A stretch of 64,000 bases of DNA, taken from the NCBI RefSeq assembly GCF_027172205.1, contig NC_070604.1, positions 63,815,023 through 63,879,022 of the forward strand. Direction: 5' to 3'. Origin of the DNA: Podarcis raffonei. Its lineage: Eukaryota > Chordata > Lepidosauria > Squamata > Lacertidae. Numbering within the stretch: position 1 is the stretch's first letter; each line of letters begins with the position of its first letter. A program made the position numbers and the translations under genes. The notes beneath the pieces were generated by a model that saw nothing but the letters and a program-made list of their open reading frames with translations, had not been told where the DNA came from and did not search any database. This document shows, piece by piece, positions 1 to 10,965 of the stretch.

Positions 1-1150
1 GCATCGCGCGGGCTCTGGGGCGAAGGCTGCTCTGCGGAGGGGAGGGAGCAAAACTTACATCCACCACACGCACAAGTCCAAGAGCCTCTCCTTTTTGTTC
101 TCCTGCCTCTTTCTAGAAGACTCAGTAGTTGTTTGAGGCCGCGCGGGGGCTGCAGCCGTGAGCCCGGCCGGCCGAGGGGCCGAAGAGGAGGCGCCACAGG
201 TACATTGCAATGCCTCTCTGCAAAAGGGAGCGAGCGAGCGAGTTCGCCCCGCGGGCTCCTCCGCCGCTGGTGCTGCTACCTCAGGAAGAAAAAGCACGGG
301 GAAAGGGGGTGGGGAAACACGGCCGCCCTGCCCTGACTGGCTCGGGGGGGGGGATCCAGCCGGGGACCCCTCTCGCTCGCCGCCGGAGACGGAGGAACAG
401 GAAAAGGAGCCGCGTTTCCCCCGGAGGAAGCGTGGGAGGGGGCTTGGAAGCGGCGCCGGAGAGCGCGCGGGATCGCGGGCTGGAGGGAAGAGGGAGAGAG
501 CTAAAGCTCGCGGGGGGGAGAAGAAAGGCGACCCACCCCCGCGGTCACCTGGGATCCCCTGCTCTCGCTTTTCCAAAACGCTCCCAACCCGGAAAAACGA
601 AAGCAGCCGAAGGGGAGACGGCGCAAAGGAACTCGACTCCACAGAAAGCTGGGAAAAGAAAATGTTTTTTGGGAGGGAAAACAATAATAAAGGCCGCCGC
701 CTACCTGTAGCTCTCCAAACTGGAGCTACTGCCCCAGCTACTCCTTGCCTCCCAGCAAGCCGAAGGTGGAACTCTTCCCTCCCTCTTTTTCCCTCTCTCT
801 CTCTGCCTGCATTCACTCTTTCCGCCGCTTGGTGTCCGAGGGTTACTTTCTCACACACATACACACGCACGCAGGAAGAATCACGGCAGGTATCGTCTGG
901 CTCCCAAATAATCACATTCTCTAAAACACGGTTGCCCACTCCACCATCACCCCTCCACCATCACCTACTGGGATGCCTTGTGTAACAGGTGAGAGAGAGA
1001 TAAGAGCATAAAGTTGGGAGGAACCCAGCGGTGGGCAAAACGGCTACGGAGGCAACTGCTGTGGCAGTTCAACGTTTTCTCCGGCTTCTCGTCTCCCGCC
1101 CCCTTTTCTCTCTCTCGCAGTATTTATTTACGGTCCTAGTAACTCTTTAC
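1..1150 (-). promoter_or_regulatory. CpG-island promoter, probably the NHSL1 5' end
   Basis: This stretch is GC-rich and dense in CpG, in sharp contrast to the AT-rich DNA from about 1300 onward. GC falls off near 1150, as at the edge of a CpG-island promoter. On the minus strand there are two good splice donors: CTACAG|GTAGGC, with the exon edge at 705, and GGAT|GTAAGT, with the edge at 59. The likely reading is one or more untranslated first exons transcribed leftward. NHSL1 is the known neighbour of CCDC28A and points away from it in other amniotes, so NHSL1 is the best candidate by synteny. No NHSL1 protein sequence is visible here, so the assignment is inference. Confidence 0.45.
705..985 (-). 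other. Candidate untranslated first exon (minus strand)
   Basis: The sequence upstream of the minus-strand donor CTACAG|GTAGGC (exon edge 705) lies in the CpG island and could be a first exon of the leftward gene. The transcription start is not visible, so the right edge is arbitrary. A second donor at 59 would define a longer or alternative exon. No convincing start codon with a long conserved frame is present, so I treat it as 5' UTR. Confidence 0.3.
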
Positions 1151-1589
1151 CCAGCGGAGCTTGCTCCCAGGGAAAAAAATTGACATAAGATTGGAGCCTT
1201 AGGAGCTGGATTGCGTTACTGTGTCCCGCTGCAAGCTGGGAGCAAAGAATAGTCAACACACTCCGAGTTGCACCCAAACGTACTAGCCCAGTTGCCCCAA
1301 TCTAGTTATTTGTGTATTACTGTTTTTATGTCCCAAGATTTAGATATCATTTGATTGCAATGCAGTTTACAAAAAAAAGTAAAACAGTAACTTACTTGGT
1401 AAAAACAGTTCAACTACTATTTAAAACTTTTTTTAAAAAATCAATTATAAACTAAACACCAGATTAAAGCACACGCCCACATTCTCCCTGTTTGGAGAGG
1501 CTTGCCTAAACAAAAGTGGTTTTAGCAGGCTCCCAAAAGAGTACAGTGAAGGCACTGCCTGGTGTCAATAGGTGAAGAGTTGCAAAACA
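1151..1589. other. Intergenic, no feature seen
   Basis: AT-rich sequence between the CpG island and a LINE fragment. I see no exon, RNA gene or recognisable repeat in it. Confidence 0.5.
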
Positions 1590-1835
1590 CTAAAAGATTA
1601 ATTTCTTACAAATCTGGGAAAAGTATTAATGTGGCACCTGTAACAGTGCCAGTTCTGCAGATCAAACAGGTTAAGTGGGCATATATGAGGTAAGGTGATC
1701 TCTCAAGTAAACTAGTCCAAACTGCTAAGGGTGCCTCCAAATCCCATTCTCCAGAGCTGATCCAGGAGGATACCATGGTCAATGGCATCAAAAGCCAAAG
1801 AGAGATCAAGAAGCAGGAGCCTGGTTGCATTCTGC
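1590..1835 (-). repeat. L2-like LINE reverse transcriptase fragment
   Basis: Read on the minus strand, the sequence just below 1830 encodes the RT-like string LSLAFDAIDHGILLDQLW, close to the DLSAAFDTIDHGILL motif of L2-type non-LTR retrotransposons. The frame is lost after a short stretch. It is an old 5'- and 3'-truncated fragment with no evident target-site duplication. Confidence 0.6.
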
Positions 1836-1994
1836 TTGTCTCTGTGCAAGTCAGATCAGCCTCTGGACGGATGAGTATGGTCCTATATTATTATGGACCA
1901 ATTTGACATTTGGAAACAGTACCACCAAACCATAGGACTCAGCAGATAAGCTACCAGTAACTTATAGAGGAGTGAGAAGACTAGAACAAGGAAT

Positions 1995-2155
1995 AACGAC
2001 CCTATATCAGCTGGATAGCTCAGTTGGTTAGAGCATGGTGCTGATAACGCCAAGGTTGTGGGTTTGATCTCCAGCTGCATTTTCCTGCATTGCAGGGGGT
2101 TGAACTACACTAGAGATCCTCAGGGTTCCTTCCAACTCTATGATTCTACCTAAGC
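1995..2155 (+). repeat. tRNA-Ile-derived SINE with CR1-like tail
   Basis: The first 65 or so bases follow tRNA-Ile closely: A box TAGCTCAGTTGGTTAGAGC, an anticodon-loop region CTGATAACGCC that would read GAT, and a B box GTGGGTTTGATCTC. The acceptor stem is not preserved and the 3' part runs into a tail ending CCTTCCAACTCTATGATTCTA. That tail type belongs to CR1 LINEs. This is a SINE head-and-tail layout and not a functional tRNA gene. No clear target-site duplication was found. Confidence 0.65.
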
Positions 2156-4080
2156 CTCTGCCTCAGATAGTGGTCAGACTCAGCTCCTCCACCCCAACTG
2201 TACCTTCCCTTGCCCACTGCCACTGAAATTGGGGCAATATCTTGGCAACTCCCCGCTACCTGCCCAACCAGACACATTTTACACTGTCATTCAATAACAT
2301 CATATATAACTGGGAAGTTAGAGCCACTTAGGCCCAGCACATGCCACACTGTCAGGAGAAAGATGGTAAGGCCACTTCAACCCTTCTCCCTCTGTCTAAC
2401 ACTCAGGGGGAACCTCACCAAACCACACTGCCCCTCTAGAAGACTCTCACCCTAAGTGAGGGTCACAGGCCTGTCTCCCACAGCATCGAGCCTATAATTC
2501 TTTACCTTGATTGACAGTGGGGAGCACCCCTGTTACTCCCTGAAGTGATGACCCAAAACAGCAATCCCTTTGGGTAGTGCCTCCTTGCTAAATGACCCTG
2601 CTGCCCACAACAGAGCCTGTTCATATTGCAAGGCAGGCTCTGGCCCACACCCCAGCTGGATTCACTCAGCCAGCAATCAAACAGTACCCAACACTGCAAT
2701 CAGCACTCTCTTACCTGCAGGGAAATATCTCACTGGACAAACAAACTGATGCAGACAGAAAACATACACAGACCAGGCAGGAGCCAGAATGGTGCCAACC
2801 AGTCCCTCTGTAGGTCTGCTCCAAGATTTTCCAAGATCGTAACAATTATTCTCTTTGCTTCCTTAATAGTTAAGAATTCCACTCCTGCCAAACTACCACT
2901 TCTACAAGGACTGAGGGGAAAACGCTCACCTGTCTGGTCTCCACTATAAGATTTCACAGGCCAGGAAATTAAGATTGTACGAAATGGGATACTGATCTAT
3001 CCATTCAGGGAGCAAATTTATTACAAAATGTACCATTCCTGGACAGGATGCTTAATTTAGAACTTTAGCATCAACCACCTATGTCCTTGATGGCTTTTAC
3101 TAGCACATTATAGGTTTACATGTATGTATAAAATATTTATAGATAAATATTAAAATTCAATACATTAAGTGTACTCTAGTACAGACATCACATAAATTAA
3201 AATAAATTTGTCAAAGCAAAATTCAGAATGGTTAATATTATGTATGTCGTATACTTTTGGAGGCAGTAGACCTCTGAAGGCCAGTTGTTGCAGATGACAG
3301 TCCAGTTCAACTGTAGTAATATATAATACCATTGTCCGTTCAATTTATAAGAGTATTTCTAAAACTTTTTGAATTTGGACTTTAAAAAAACTTAGTTTAC
3401 TACCTCCCCACTTCTGCATGTCCACAAACAAGCCAACAGTAGAGGCTAAAGCAGATTCAATACTGTAGTTCCATGCTGCAAATGCCTTGTGTTACTCACC
3501 ACAGCAGCTGCATTACATAAGTGAAAGAGGGATCAAGTGTGATCCTATCCCCCACTCTCACAGTGTTCAGGAGAGGCTAGGAATACAAATTCAAGTTTTA
3601 ATCTCTCTTTTATTTTTCAAAGAGCTATTATTCCATAAGAACTTTGGGGGATAAATAATTAAAGACACAAAGAAAAGAGTCCCATAGATCAGCAAAAGAT
3701 GAATGGCAAGTGCTTGCCCTGCTGTTGAATAGTGTACTTCATTAATTTATACTGGTGTAGTATCTAGTTCTAGGTAACAAAACATTGAATGGAAGACCTC
3801 AAACAGTACATAATAGATTTAGGGTCAGTTGATATGACTCATGGGGTGCATGCCTTCTGTCTATGACTGCAAAAGATTTTTGCAAGTTCAGATGCTGGTG
3901 AACCCATTGCAATGCAGTAATCAGAAGAAACTAGAGATCAACATGGCATTGTAAGTGATACAGCAGTAGAAGCTGCCTTCTTTAATTATTGTTTCACTCT
4001 GCATGACAAATTTCAGAACATGTTCAGCAGAAAAATAGTCGGCCATTCACCCAACATTTACATGAAGCTCAAAAGACTTG
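2156..4080. other. Intergenic, no gene seen
   Basis: Nearly 2 kb without a supported gene. Short open frames on both strands lack splice context or recognisable protein sequence. The part at 2160-2950 is less AT-rich than its surroundings and may be an old unclassified repeat. From about 3000 to 4000 the sequence is AT-rich and featureless to me. Confidence 0.4.
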
Positions 4081-4084
4081 GGAT

Positions 4085-4600
4085 GGTTAACAGGTGCAGG
4101 GCCCAGGAGACCGCCCCCACCATTTCCTCCTTAGGAATTGGGAGGAAACCGGCAGTGCCTCCTCTTCACCAAGAGGCTGATGTCAAGGTAGCATTGGGAA
4201 AGCTGTAGACCAGGGGTAGGCAACCTAAGGCCCAGGGGCCGCGTGCAGCCCAATCGCCTTCTCAATCCGTCCCGCGGACGGTCTGGAATCAGCATGTTTT
4301 TACATGAGTAGAATGTGTCCTTTTATTTAAAATGCATCTCTGGGTTATTTGTGGGGCATAGAAATTCATTCATTCCCCCCCCCAAAAAAATAGTCCGGTC
4401 CCCCACATGGTCTGAGTGACGGTGGACCAGCCCATGGCTGAAAAAGGTTGCTGACCCCTGCTGTAGAGGATGTGGCAGATCTGGCTTCCAAGGAGTGCGT
4501 TGCAGCTGTTGCTGCTACTGTGGCGGCGGCAGCGGTAATTGATGCATCCTGTCACCCGTGGCGGTTGCCTCACCTTGCCTCATGGGTGGACCAGTCCTGG
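4085..4600 (+). repeat. Unclassified interspersed repeat, copy 1 (interrupted)
   Basis: The two sides of this segment match the segment at 7010-7505 when the hAT MITE at 4211-4460 is removed. Shared blocks include CCCACCATTTC, AGTGCCTCCT with ACCAAGAGGCTG, a run of CAGCAG/GGCGGCGG triplets, and CTCACCTTGCCTCATGGGT. The copies are diverged, so the family is not young. I do not recognise it and see no coding sequence in it. Confidence 0.55.
4203..4468 (+). mobile_element. hAT-type MITE with 8-bp target-site duplication
   Basis: The element spans 4211-4460. Its inverted ends are CAGGGGTAGGCAACCT and AGGTTGCTGACCCCTG. It is flanked by CTGTAGAC (4203-4210) and CTGTAGAG (4461-4468), an 8-bp duplication with one mismatch, which is the hAT signature. 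At 250 bp it has no transposase and would have been moved in trans. It sits inside an older unnamed repeat. Confidence 0.85.
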
Positions 4601-5159
4601 TTGTATGCAACCAAGTAATTGCACAAGAGGAACTCACTTTCCATATTCTTCTCCTGTGTGCCCCCTACCAAATTTGCTCTGGCATTTCCCAAAACCCTCT
4701 AGAGTTGATTTGGGAGTGGGCCTGAAAGGTGAGGATGGGGAGGAGAAGTTCCACTCACACAATGACTTAGTTAGATTTAACCCCCCCTTTTTTTTTTTAG
4801 TTTACTGCATTTTACTTCCACTGTTCATGTCATTTAAACCAGCTGTAGTATTATTACTATTATCAGTGGGAGTGTCTTCAATCCTGCAAAACGAGTTAGG
4901 CACTCTTCCCTGCACCTTCCTCTCTGCCCCATCTTTAACCTTTCACCTCAATCAGATGGGAGTGAATCTGTTGAAAAGAAATGTTATCCTCCATTTTACT
5001 CTGAACGACTGAAATGTCATTTTATTTTTTGGACACTGCTTCATAAGTTGGCTGAAGCAACACAGATAGCAGCATTATATATCTTCTATTTAGATTTGAA
5101 AGAGGGTTTCCAAATATGTAAAGCGGGGGTCTGTAGGTATGTCATGTACCCACCTACAG
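4601..5159. other. Intergenic, no feature seen
   Basis: No gene or confident repeat. A homopolymer run (C7T10) lies near 4781-4797. An open frame of 157 codons crossing 4539-5012 shows no known family and no splice context, so I do not call it. Confidence 0.4.
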
Positions 5160-5345
5160 AACATCCATCTTGTAAGGATTCCGTTTCAGTGCACTGGCCC
5201 TCATCCAGCGTGTTATTGTTCTCCAAGCTCTGATCCAGCTGCTTCTGTGCCTCACCTGATTCTGATGGAATGGAGTGATAGATCTGGGTGTCATCAGCAA
5301 CTAATATAGAACAGAAACTTGCATAGGGATCAGGCCTCCTCACAT
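5160..5345 (-). repeat. LINE reverse transcriptase fragment with ADDTQIY motif
   Basis: On the minus strand this encodes VADDTQIYHSIPSESGEAQK, the catalytic motif region of an L2/CR1-type reverse transcriptase, whose usual motif is YADDTQLY. The tyrosine is replaced by valine and the flanking frame soon ends, so it is a dead fragment. Confidence 0.6.
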
Positions 5346-5734
5346 GACTTAAGCTGTTCTGACCTATGAATACTCAAGAGGCTTCTTAAGTTTTACCTGA
5401 TCAAAGAATGAAACTACATTATTTTTACATGTGCAATAGTTACTGCTGATGCACTGTGTGGATTTTTGTCAGTAACACTATGGCTTGGATGCTACGTTCC
5501 TGTGAACAGAATTCTGCTCACACAGCGCTAGGGTGGGAAAGCAATTTCACCCTTCCCTATGCAGCCATGGAAATCTGCCCTAAAGGGTTTAGCACCCTCT
5601 GGAACAGTGCAGGAAGTGGCACTGGAGGCTGTGGGGGAAATAAAGAATTGTGGGGCGGGGGACCCCAGAAGAGCAATGTAAGATCCAAGTCTATGTTGTA
5701 TATTGACTAGATCTGACATTTTATTTTGCCTTGG

Positions 5735-6087
5735 CTAACACTGAAATGGGACGCAGGTGGTGCTGTGGATTAAACCACAGAGCCTAGGACTTGCCGATCA
5801 GAAGCTCAGCGGCTCGAATCCCCGCGACGGGATGAGCTCCCGTTGCTCGGTCCCAGCTCCTGCCAACCTAGCAGTTCGAAAGCACATCAAAGTGCAAGTA
5901 GATAAATAGGTGTTTCCGTGTGCTGCTCTGTTTTGCCAGAAGCGGCTTACTCATGCTGGCCACATGACCCGAAAGCTGTACACCAGCTCCCTTGGCCAAT
6001 AAAGCGAGATGAGCGCCGCAACCCCAGAGTCGGCCACAACTGGACCTAATGGTCAGGGGTCCCTTTACCTTTACCTAACACTGAAAT
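5735..6087 (+). mobile_element. Sauria-type SINE with 13-bp target-site duplication
   Basis: The element body is 5748-6074. It opens with a tRNA-like head containing GGTGGTGCTGTGGATTAAAC and a B box GCTCGAATCCCCGC. It continues through a unique region that includes CTTACTCATGCTGGCCACAT, and ends GGTCAGGGGTCCCTTTACC. This is the layout I know for squamate Sauria SINEs, which are mobilised by Bov-B. A perfect repeat CTAACACTGAAAT flanks it at 5735-5747 and 6075-6087, so the insertion is fairly young. Confidence 0.85.
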
Positions 6088-7009
6088 CAATATGAGGAAG
6101 GAATTATGAAGCAATTATCCTTTAAAATAGGATAAAGGTCTTAAATGTGTATTGGAATGACTTTTAAATGGTGGATTTATGTGTGTTGTTGTGTGAGAGA
6201 AAAGAGATTAAATGTTTATAGTTGTGAAGAAAAGCTTTGAAAAGAGACAAATGTGTAGTAAAGGCAATTAAGTATGACCTCATCCCATGCATTCAAGCAT
6301 GTTTTTTTTTTCCTTTTTCCTGGAAGTCTAATATTATTTTCTAGTCTTTCAGGTTCACTCCCCTGAAGGTGCTACAGGTTTCCCATTCTACTCTCCCCTT
6401 TTCTTTTCTTTTGAAGTGGAGGACACTAAGTACCAAGCCAGCAAGGAGGCCCTGTTTAAGAGAGAAAGCATATTTTATTACTGCTGAGTGGACAAAAAAG
6501 TGGTCAAACCAGCAGCAGCAGCATGTCCAATGGAAACACACCAAAAAGAAACAAGAAATAAAGCTGCTACAAGAAAACTTAATTGTCAAAAGAGAAAGAC
6601 AGGGAGAAGCAGCAGCAGCTTACATTCAACACATGCTGAGGTAAATTTGTTCCTCAGGGGTCATACAGAAATTCTGTGAACATGTTCCAAATCTCAATGA
6701 GGCAACATCAGCTACAGCGTTCTCTGATGTTTTCCCATATCGGTGTTTTATGAGGTTTTCTTTGTAATGCCGAAGTAGCAGGGGGAAACACAGGCCCATA
6801 ATAATGATAAATGCATGCATCGATTACACTGCTCTCCCAACAGTATCCCCCGAAGTGTAGAAGGTCAGTTGTGGATTTGGCTTTCTGGTTGTGTTGGACA
6901 CTTACCAATGAGTACTGAAAGATTCACCCTAGGTGTGATTGTGGTTGAATACAACATGCTTGTCACAGGTAGGGAGGGGGACACTAAATGGAAGGTTTTA
7001 GGATGGCCA
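6088..7009. other. Intergenic, no feature seen
   Basis: No supported gene. Short frames at 6341-6680 on both strands are low-complexity (polyQ, lysine-rich) and have no homolog that I recognise. Confidence 0.4.
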
Positions 7010-7505
7010 CCATTAGGACCAATCCAAGACATTTTGGCACCTGAGGCAAACCACAAAATGGTATGGTCTGTTTCGCCCCTCCTCCCGTCAGGGAAGGAGT
7101 GAAGATCTACATCAGGAACAAAGGGGGAATAAAGATCAACACTGGGAACAAGAGGATGGTACTCACTTCAACATTACCATATGGGAATCAAAGGTCATTG
7201 TGGATGGGTAGGGAAGGAGCTCACTCTAAAACACACTGGCCAGGTGCAGAGCCCAGAAATGCCCAGAGGGCAGCCCCCACCATTTCGTCCCATGCTGTGG
7301 GAGGAGACCAAGAGTGCCTCCTATTCGCCAAGAGGCTGCTATAGAGGTGGCATGGTGGGGACTGCTGAGGAGGCGGCAAGGAGTGCATGGCAGTGGCGGT
7401 GGCAGCAGCAGCAGCAGACAAGGCATTCCTTGGAGACTGGATCTGCTACCCCGTAGATCCTGCCGCCTGAGGTTGTAGTCTCACCTTGCCTCATGGGTAG
7501 GGTGG
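7010..7505 (+). repeat. Unclassified interspersed repeat, copy 2
   Basis: This segment shares ordered blocks with 4085-4600, including CCCACCATTTC, the CCAAGAGGCTG block, a CAG/GGC triplet-rich stretch and CTCACCTTGCCTCATGGGTA. It lacks the hAT MITE that splits the other copy and so shows the uninterrupted layout. Its upstream part carries CACCTGAGGCAAACCACAAA. Its limits are approximate. Confidence 0.5.
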
Positions 7506-8789
7506 CCACCATGTACATGAGTCTCAGGGCCACTTCAGAAGGCTTTACAAATCACTCCACAAAGAGCAGCCTGCAGTTCTCGGAAGAAAGTTAACATCTG
7601 ACCTGCGCTTCCTGGAACAACTGCCACTTTTCAGTAGCAATTGATGCCAGCATAACAGCTGAAAAATGTGACACTGTCCTCCTGAAAACCACTGCTGGAA
7701 AGTGGTAGCTGCATCTAGGGATACACCAAGTCGGAAGTTACTTCTTCCACAGTATACTTGGGGATGGTTGGGTCACTTCACTTGGAAAAATCTGAATAAG
7801 TGTTTAGGCAGAAGCAATGTGTGTAGCTGGAAAATAGATTGCATTACATTTACTTCAACTCAAAACTATAGTTAGTATGTGCTATCTTTGCAACAACTAT
7901 TTAATTCACAGTTTATCTCTTGATGTGTCGCTATCATAATAAGGTTTATCATTAACTGGGACAGATTCCATTTTAAAATCCAATGCACTTCTGCCACTGC
8001 AGGGTGAAGTAAAGGGCAATGATTTGTGACTGCAGTGAAGTGGCTGCCTGAGCACTGGCCTACCACAAGTTCAATTTCCAGAACTGTGTTGACAATTCTA
8101 AGTAATCATTTCCATAGAGAGCCACAATTACACCCAAAATTACATACTGGACAGTAATACTCCTTTCCCACTCTAGCAGGATAAACATGAATTTGGCATT
8201 GTTGTTTCAAATTCTGAGCTGCAACTAACTTGGAATCTACAGTGCCCTGCTTAAGAGCACAGATGAGCCAAACTGAAAGCCACATTTGTTTATCTGTCTG
8301 CCCCATGCACATAAAACACGAGGATAAGTCTATTTTTTTGTAAGAAAAGGTGCCTGTGGAGGAGGGGAAGTGAACTCTGCCCCATTTTCTCCCTGTGCTC
8401 CATCCCTACAGGCACGTTTCTCCCCATGCCGGCTCTGATACCAAAGAGACGAAAAGTGTACGCAGCAATGGAGCGTGTGGCGAAGACGGGGAGGAGGAGA
8501 GGGATGGTTTCATTTCCCTTCGCTCACATTCACCTTTCATTCTAAAAATTAGATGCTTCAACTGAATCTTGGAACAGATGGATATCGTCAGGGTTTTCCT
8601 GCAGCAACTCGGTAACTGATCACCAGTGCTTCCTGTTAGTGTAAGGGAGCGTAGGAGAACTGGCTCTAAACACCTGCTTGGCATTGAATCCAGAAGGGTA
8701 TGCATTCGAGTGAACATGCGTACGATCAGGATATTTATTGCAGCGCTGGAAGCAAGCAAGAGAGGAGTGCTATGAATTCACACAACGGA

Positions 8790-8790
<1 letters not shown>
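7506..8790. other. Intergenic, no feature seen
   Basis: No gene or confident repeat. A minus-strand frame at 8406-8759 has no recognisable domain. Confidence 0.4.
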
Positions 8791-8847
<57 letters not shown>

Positions 8848-8868
8848 GAAGGAAGGAAGGAAGGAAGG
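8789..8868 (+). repeat. Compound purine microsatellite (GA)n(GAAA)n(GGAA)n
   Basis: A run of GA dinucleotides passes into GAAA tetranucleotides and then GGAA tetranucleotides, all purine on the plus strand. It lies about 600 bp upstream of the CCDC28A promoter core. Confidence 0.95.
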
Positions 8869-9099
8869 AGAGGTCAAGGGTGCATCTTTGTGCTGGTGAG
8901 AAAGAGCAGCAACACTCTGGAGCTTTTTTAAAATGCTCTATTCTTGAGGAGCAGAGCAGGTGAGCCGACGCAGCCCCTGAACAAGAACAAAAACTGAAAT
9001 CTCTGCATTTCCTTTCATTTCGTTTTCCGCCTGAGAGGGCGCTCCCTTTTCTCTAATCAAGGGCCCGTCCTTATTGCGAGCCTACCTACGCGCTCCGCC

Positions 9100-9545
9100 C
9101 TTGCCAATTATGGACAACCGCAATTAGCAAAGCCAATCAGTGCTGCTCTCAGAGGAAGGGCTCGTGCCCACTTCCTTCTCCCTTCCAGGATCATGCTGCT
9201 TTTTCCTAGTAGAGTCTCTCTCTCTTTGCCGCGGGGGATCACGGGAGTTGTAGTCTCTTGGCGTTGAAGGCCGCGCCCGCTACCCGCATCGAACGGCGTT
9301 ATATGAAAAGGCGATTCATTCTCCTCGCTCCTTTTTCTTCGTGCGTTCCTTGGCCTTCCTGTAAAACACCTTCGGCGCCCCGCCTATTTCCCCTCTTATC
9401 GAAATGGATTGTGGGAAATGTATTTTTTCTCTCGACAGAAACATGCCGTTTGGGATGAAATCGTACTACAACTCCCAAAATGCGAAGGAACTATCACGCG
9501 GCACGGGAACGCCCCCGTGAGGCTCTTTCAGGTCACATGACCATC
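9100..9545 (+). promoter_or_regulatory. CCDC28A: CCDC28A promoter region
   Basis: A CpG-rich segment upstream of the first splice donor at 9610. It contains a CCAAT box (AGCCAATCAG, 9131-9140) and three matches to the SBS motif bound by ZNF143: minus strand at 9240-9254 (ACTACAACTCCCGTG), a weaker minus-strand match at 9406-9422, and plus strand at 9465-9483 (ACTACAACTCCCAAAATGC). There is an M-box/E-box like GGTCACATGACC at 9531-9542 and an ETS-like TTGCTTCCG shortly after. There is no TATA box, which fits a housekeeping-type promoter. Factor binding is inferred from motif knowledge only. Confidence 0.65.
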
Positions 9546-9609
9546 ACGGATGTTGCTTCCGTAAATATCAGGCTGAAATGCTTCAATTCGGACAAATGTG
9601 AACTCCCAG
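9484..9609 (+). other. CCDC28A: CCDC28A 5' untranslated exon 1
   Basis: The exon ends with CTCCCAG|GTAAGG, donor at 9610-9611, and is joined to the acceptor at 11451. The left edge is a guess just downstream of the plus-strand SBS motif. It contains no start codon that opens the CCDC28A frame. Confidence 0.55.
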
Positions 9610-10017
9610 GTAAGGTGGATCTAGCGAGGGGGGAAGAATTTTGGTTTCCGTTCTCTTCCGTCAGTCAGAAAAGAGCTTTACTTGGAAAAAGGTGGCAAAA
9701 TTGGCCTTCCAACAGCCGGAAATTATTTCTATCGCTCCAATATTTTAGATGTGATAAAAGGCTCTACCAGTGTTCTTTGATCTGTTCCTTAAACATATTT
9801 TTAAAATATGCAGTTTTGGGAATAAGTGCTGACTTTAAGTTAGATGAGATTTTTTTTGTTTCCTGTGTTTTTGCCCCGCTCTCGTAGAACAGCAACTTTG
9901 TTCATGCCAGGAGGGAGTTGGTATTTTTTAATTGCTTTAAAAATTATTAATAAAAGGGATTTACCTGACGCTACTGCTTGCCCTGCAGCAAATTGGACCA
10001 TCCATCTTCATCAGACA

Positions 10018-10550
10018 GTCATAGAATTGTAGACTTGGAAGGGATCCTGGGGGTCATCTATTCCAACCCCCTGCAGTGCAGGAATCTCAGCTAAAGCACC
10101 CATGTCATATGGCCATCCGGCCTCTGATTAAAAACCTCCAAGGAAGGAGAGAGCACCACTTTACAAGGGAGTTTGTTCCACCGTTGAACAGGTCTTACCA
10201 CCAAAAAGTTCTCCCTGATGTTTAGTCAGAATCTCCTTTCTTGTAACTTGAAGCCTTTGGTTCAGGTCCTACAGAGCAGGAGAAAACAAGTTTGCACCAT
10301 CTTCCATGTGACATCCCTTTAGATATTTGAATATGGCTATTTTATCTCCTCAGTTTTGTCTTTTCCAGGCGAAACATACCCAGCTCCCTCAACCGTTCTT
10401 CATAAGGTTTGGTTTTCAAACCTTTGATCATCTTGGTCTCACCCTCCTCTGCACACATTCCAGCTTGTCCGTATCCTTAAATTGTGGTGGCCAGAATTGG
10501 ACACAGTACTCCAGGTGTGGTCTCACAAAGGCAGAACAGAGCAATACTTA
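10018..10550 (-). repeat. CR1 LINE 3' region, antisense
   Basis: The left end reads CATAGAATTGTAGACTTGGA, the reverse complement of the CR1 3' tail. The rest matches the familiar CR1 3' region in antisense, including CATCCGGCCTCTGATTAAAA and GGCCAGAATTGGACACAGTA. Roughly 530 bp are present, so it is a 5'-truncated copy in CCDC28A intron 1. Confidence 0.85.
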
Positions 10551-10879
10551 ATCTAAAGGCACACTGTTAAGATTTGTTGTTTGGCATTAGGCTGTCTATG
10601 AACATTAGTAAGGCTTTAAAATATTCTTCTAGCAATATTAATCAGATGTAATTCAACTGACAAGATTTGCATCACGTCAACTAAGTGACAAATTCCAGAA
10701 GAGTCACTATGTTGGTTTGTCCTAACAAAAGTAAGAAGAGTCTAGTGGCACCTTGAATAATATAATTTTATTATGGCCTAAACCTCCTTTGTCAGATAGA
10801 TAAGGTGGCCTGCAGTTGACCATAATTGGAGTGTTAATAGGTGGCCATGCAACCTTTTCTGAATCTGTTAGAAATGTGC

Positions 10880-10965
10880 AGCCTAATTCTAATGTATATT
10901 TACTCAGCAGCTAATCCCACCGAGTTCAATGGAACTTTATTCCAGGTAAATATTGTAACTGCAAT
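10880..10965 (+). repeat. Near-palindromic dispersed repeat, copy
   Basis: The sequence TTTACTCAGCAGCTAATCCC, then GAGTTCAATGG and TTCCAGGTAAA, forms half-matching inverted halves. Related copies lie near 19200-19300, 25156-25210, 36665-36755, 42370-42460 and 55935-56030. It is a common reptilian short repeat that I cannot name with certainty. Confidence 0.5.

Noticed and set aside
55-985. Open frames of 294 codons (minus) and 275 codons (plus) in the CpG island
   Set aside because: GC-rich DNA has few stop codons. Both frames are proline/arginine/serine-rich without any known domain, and the island has splice donors that cut through them.
1995-2070. A genuine tRNA-Ile gene
   Set aside because: The acceptor stem does not pair and the sequence continues into a CR1-like tail, so it is a SINE head.
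8789-8868. CRISPR-like array
   Set aside because: A simple tandem microsatellite with no spacers, in a vertebrate genome. No CRISPR array is present anywhere in the window.
8700-8963. 87-codon frame rich in Arg-Glu-Lys
   Set aside because: It is the translation of the purine microsatellite.
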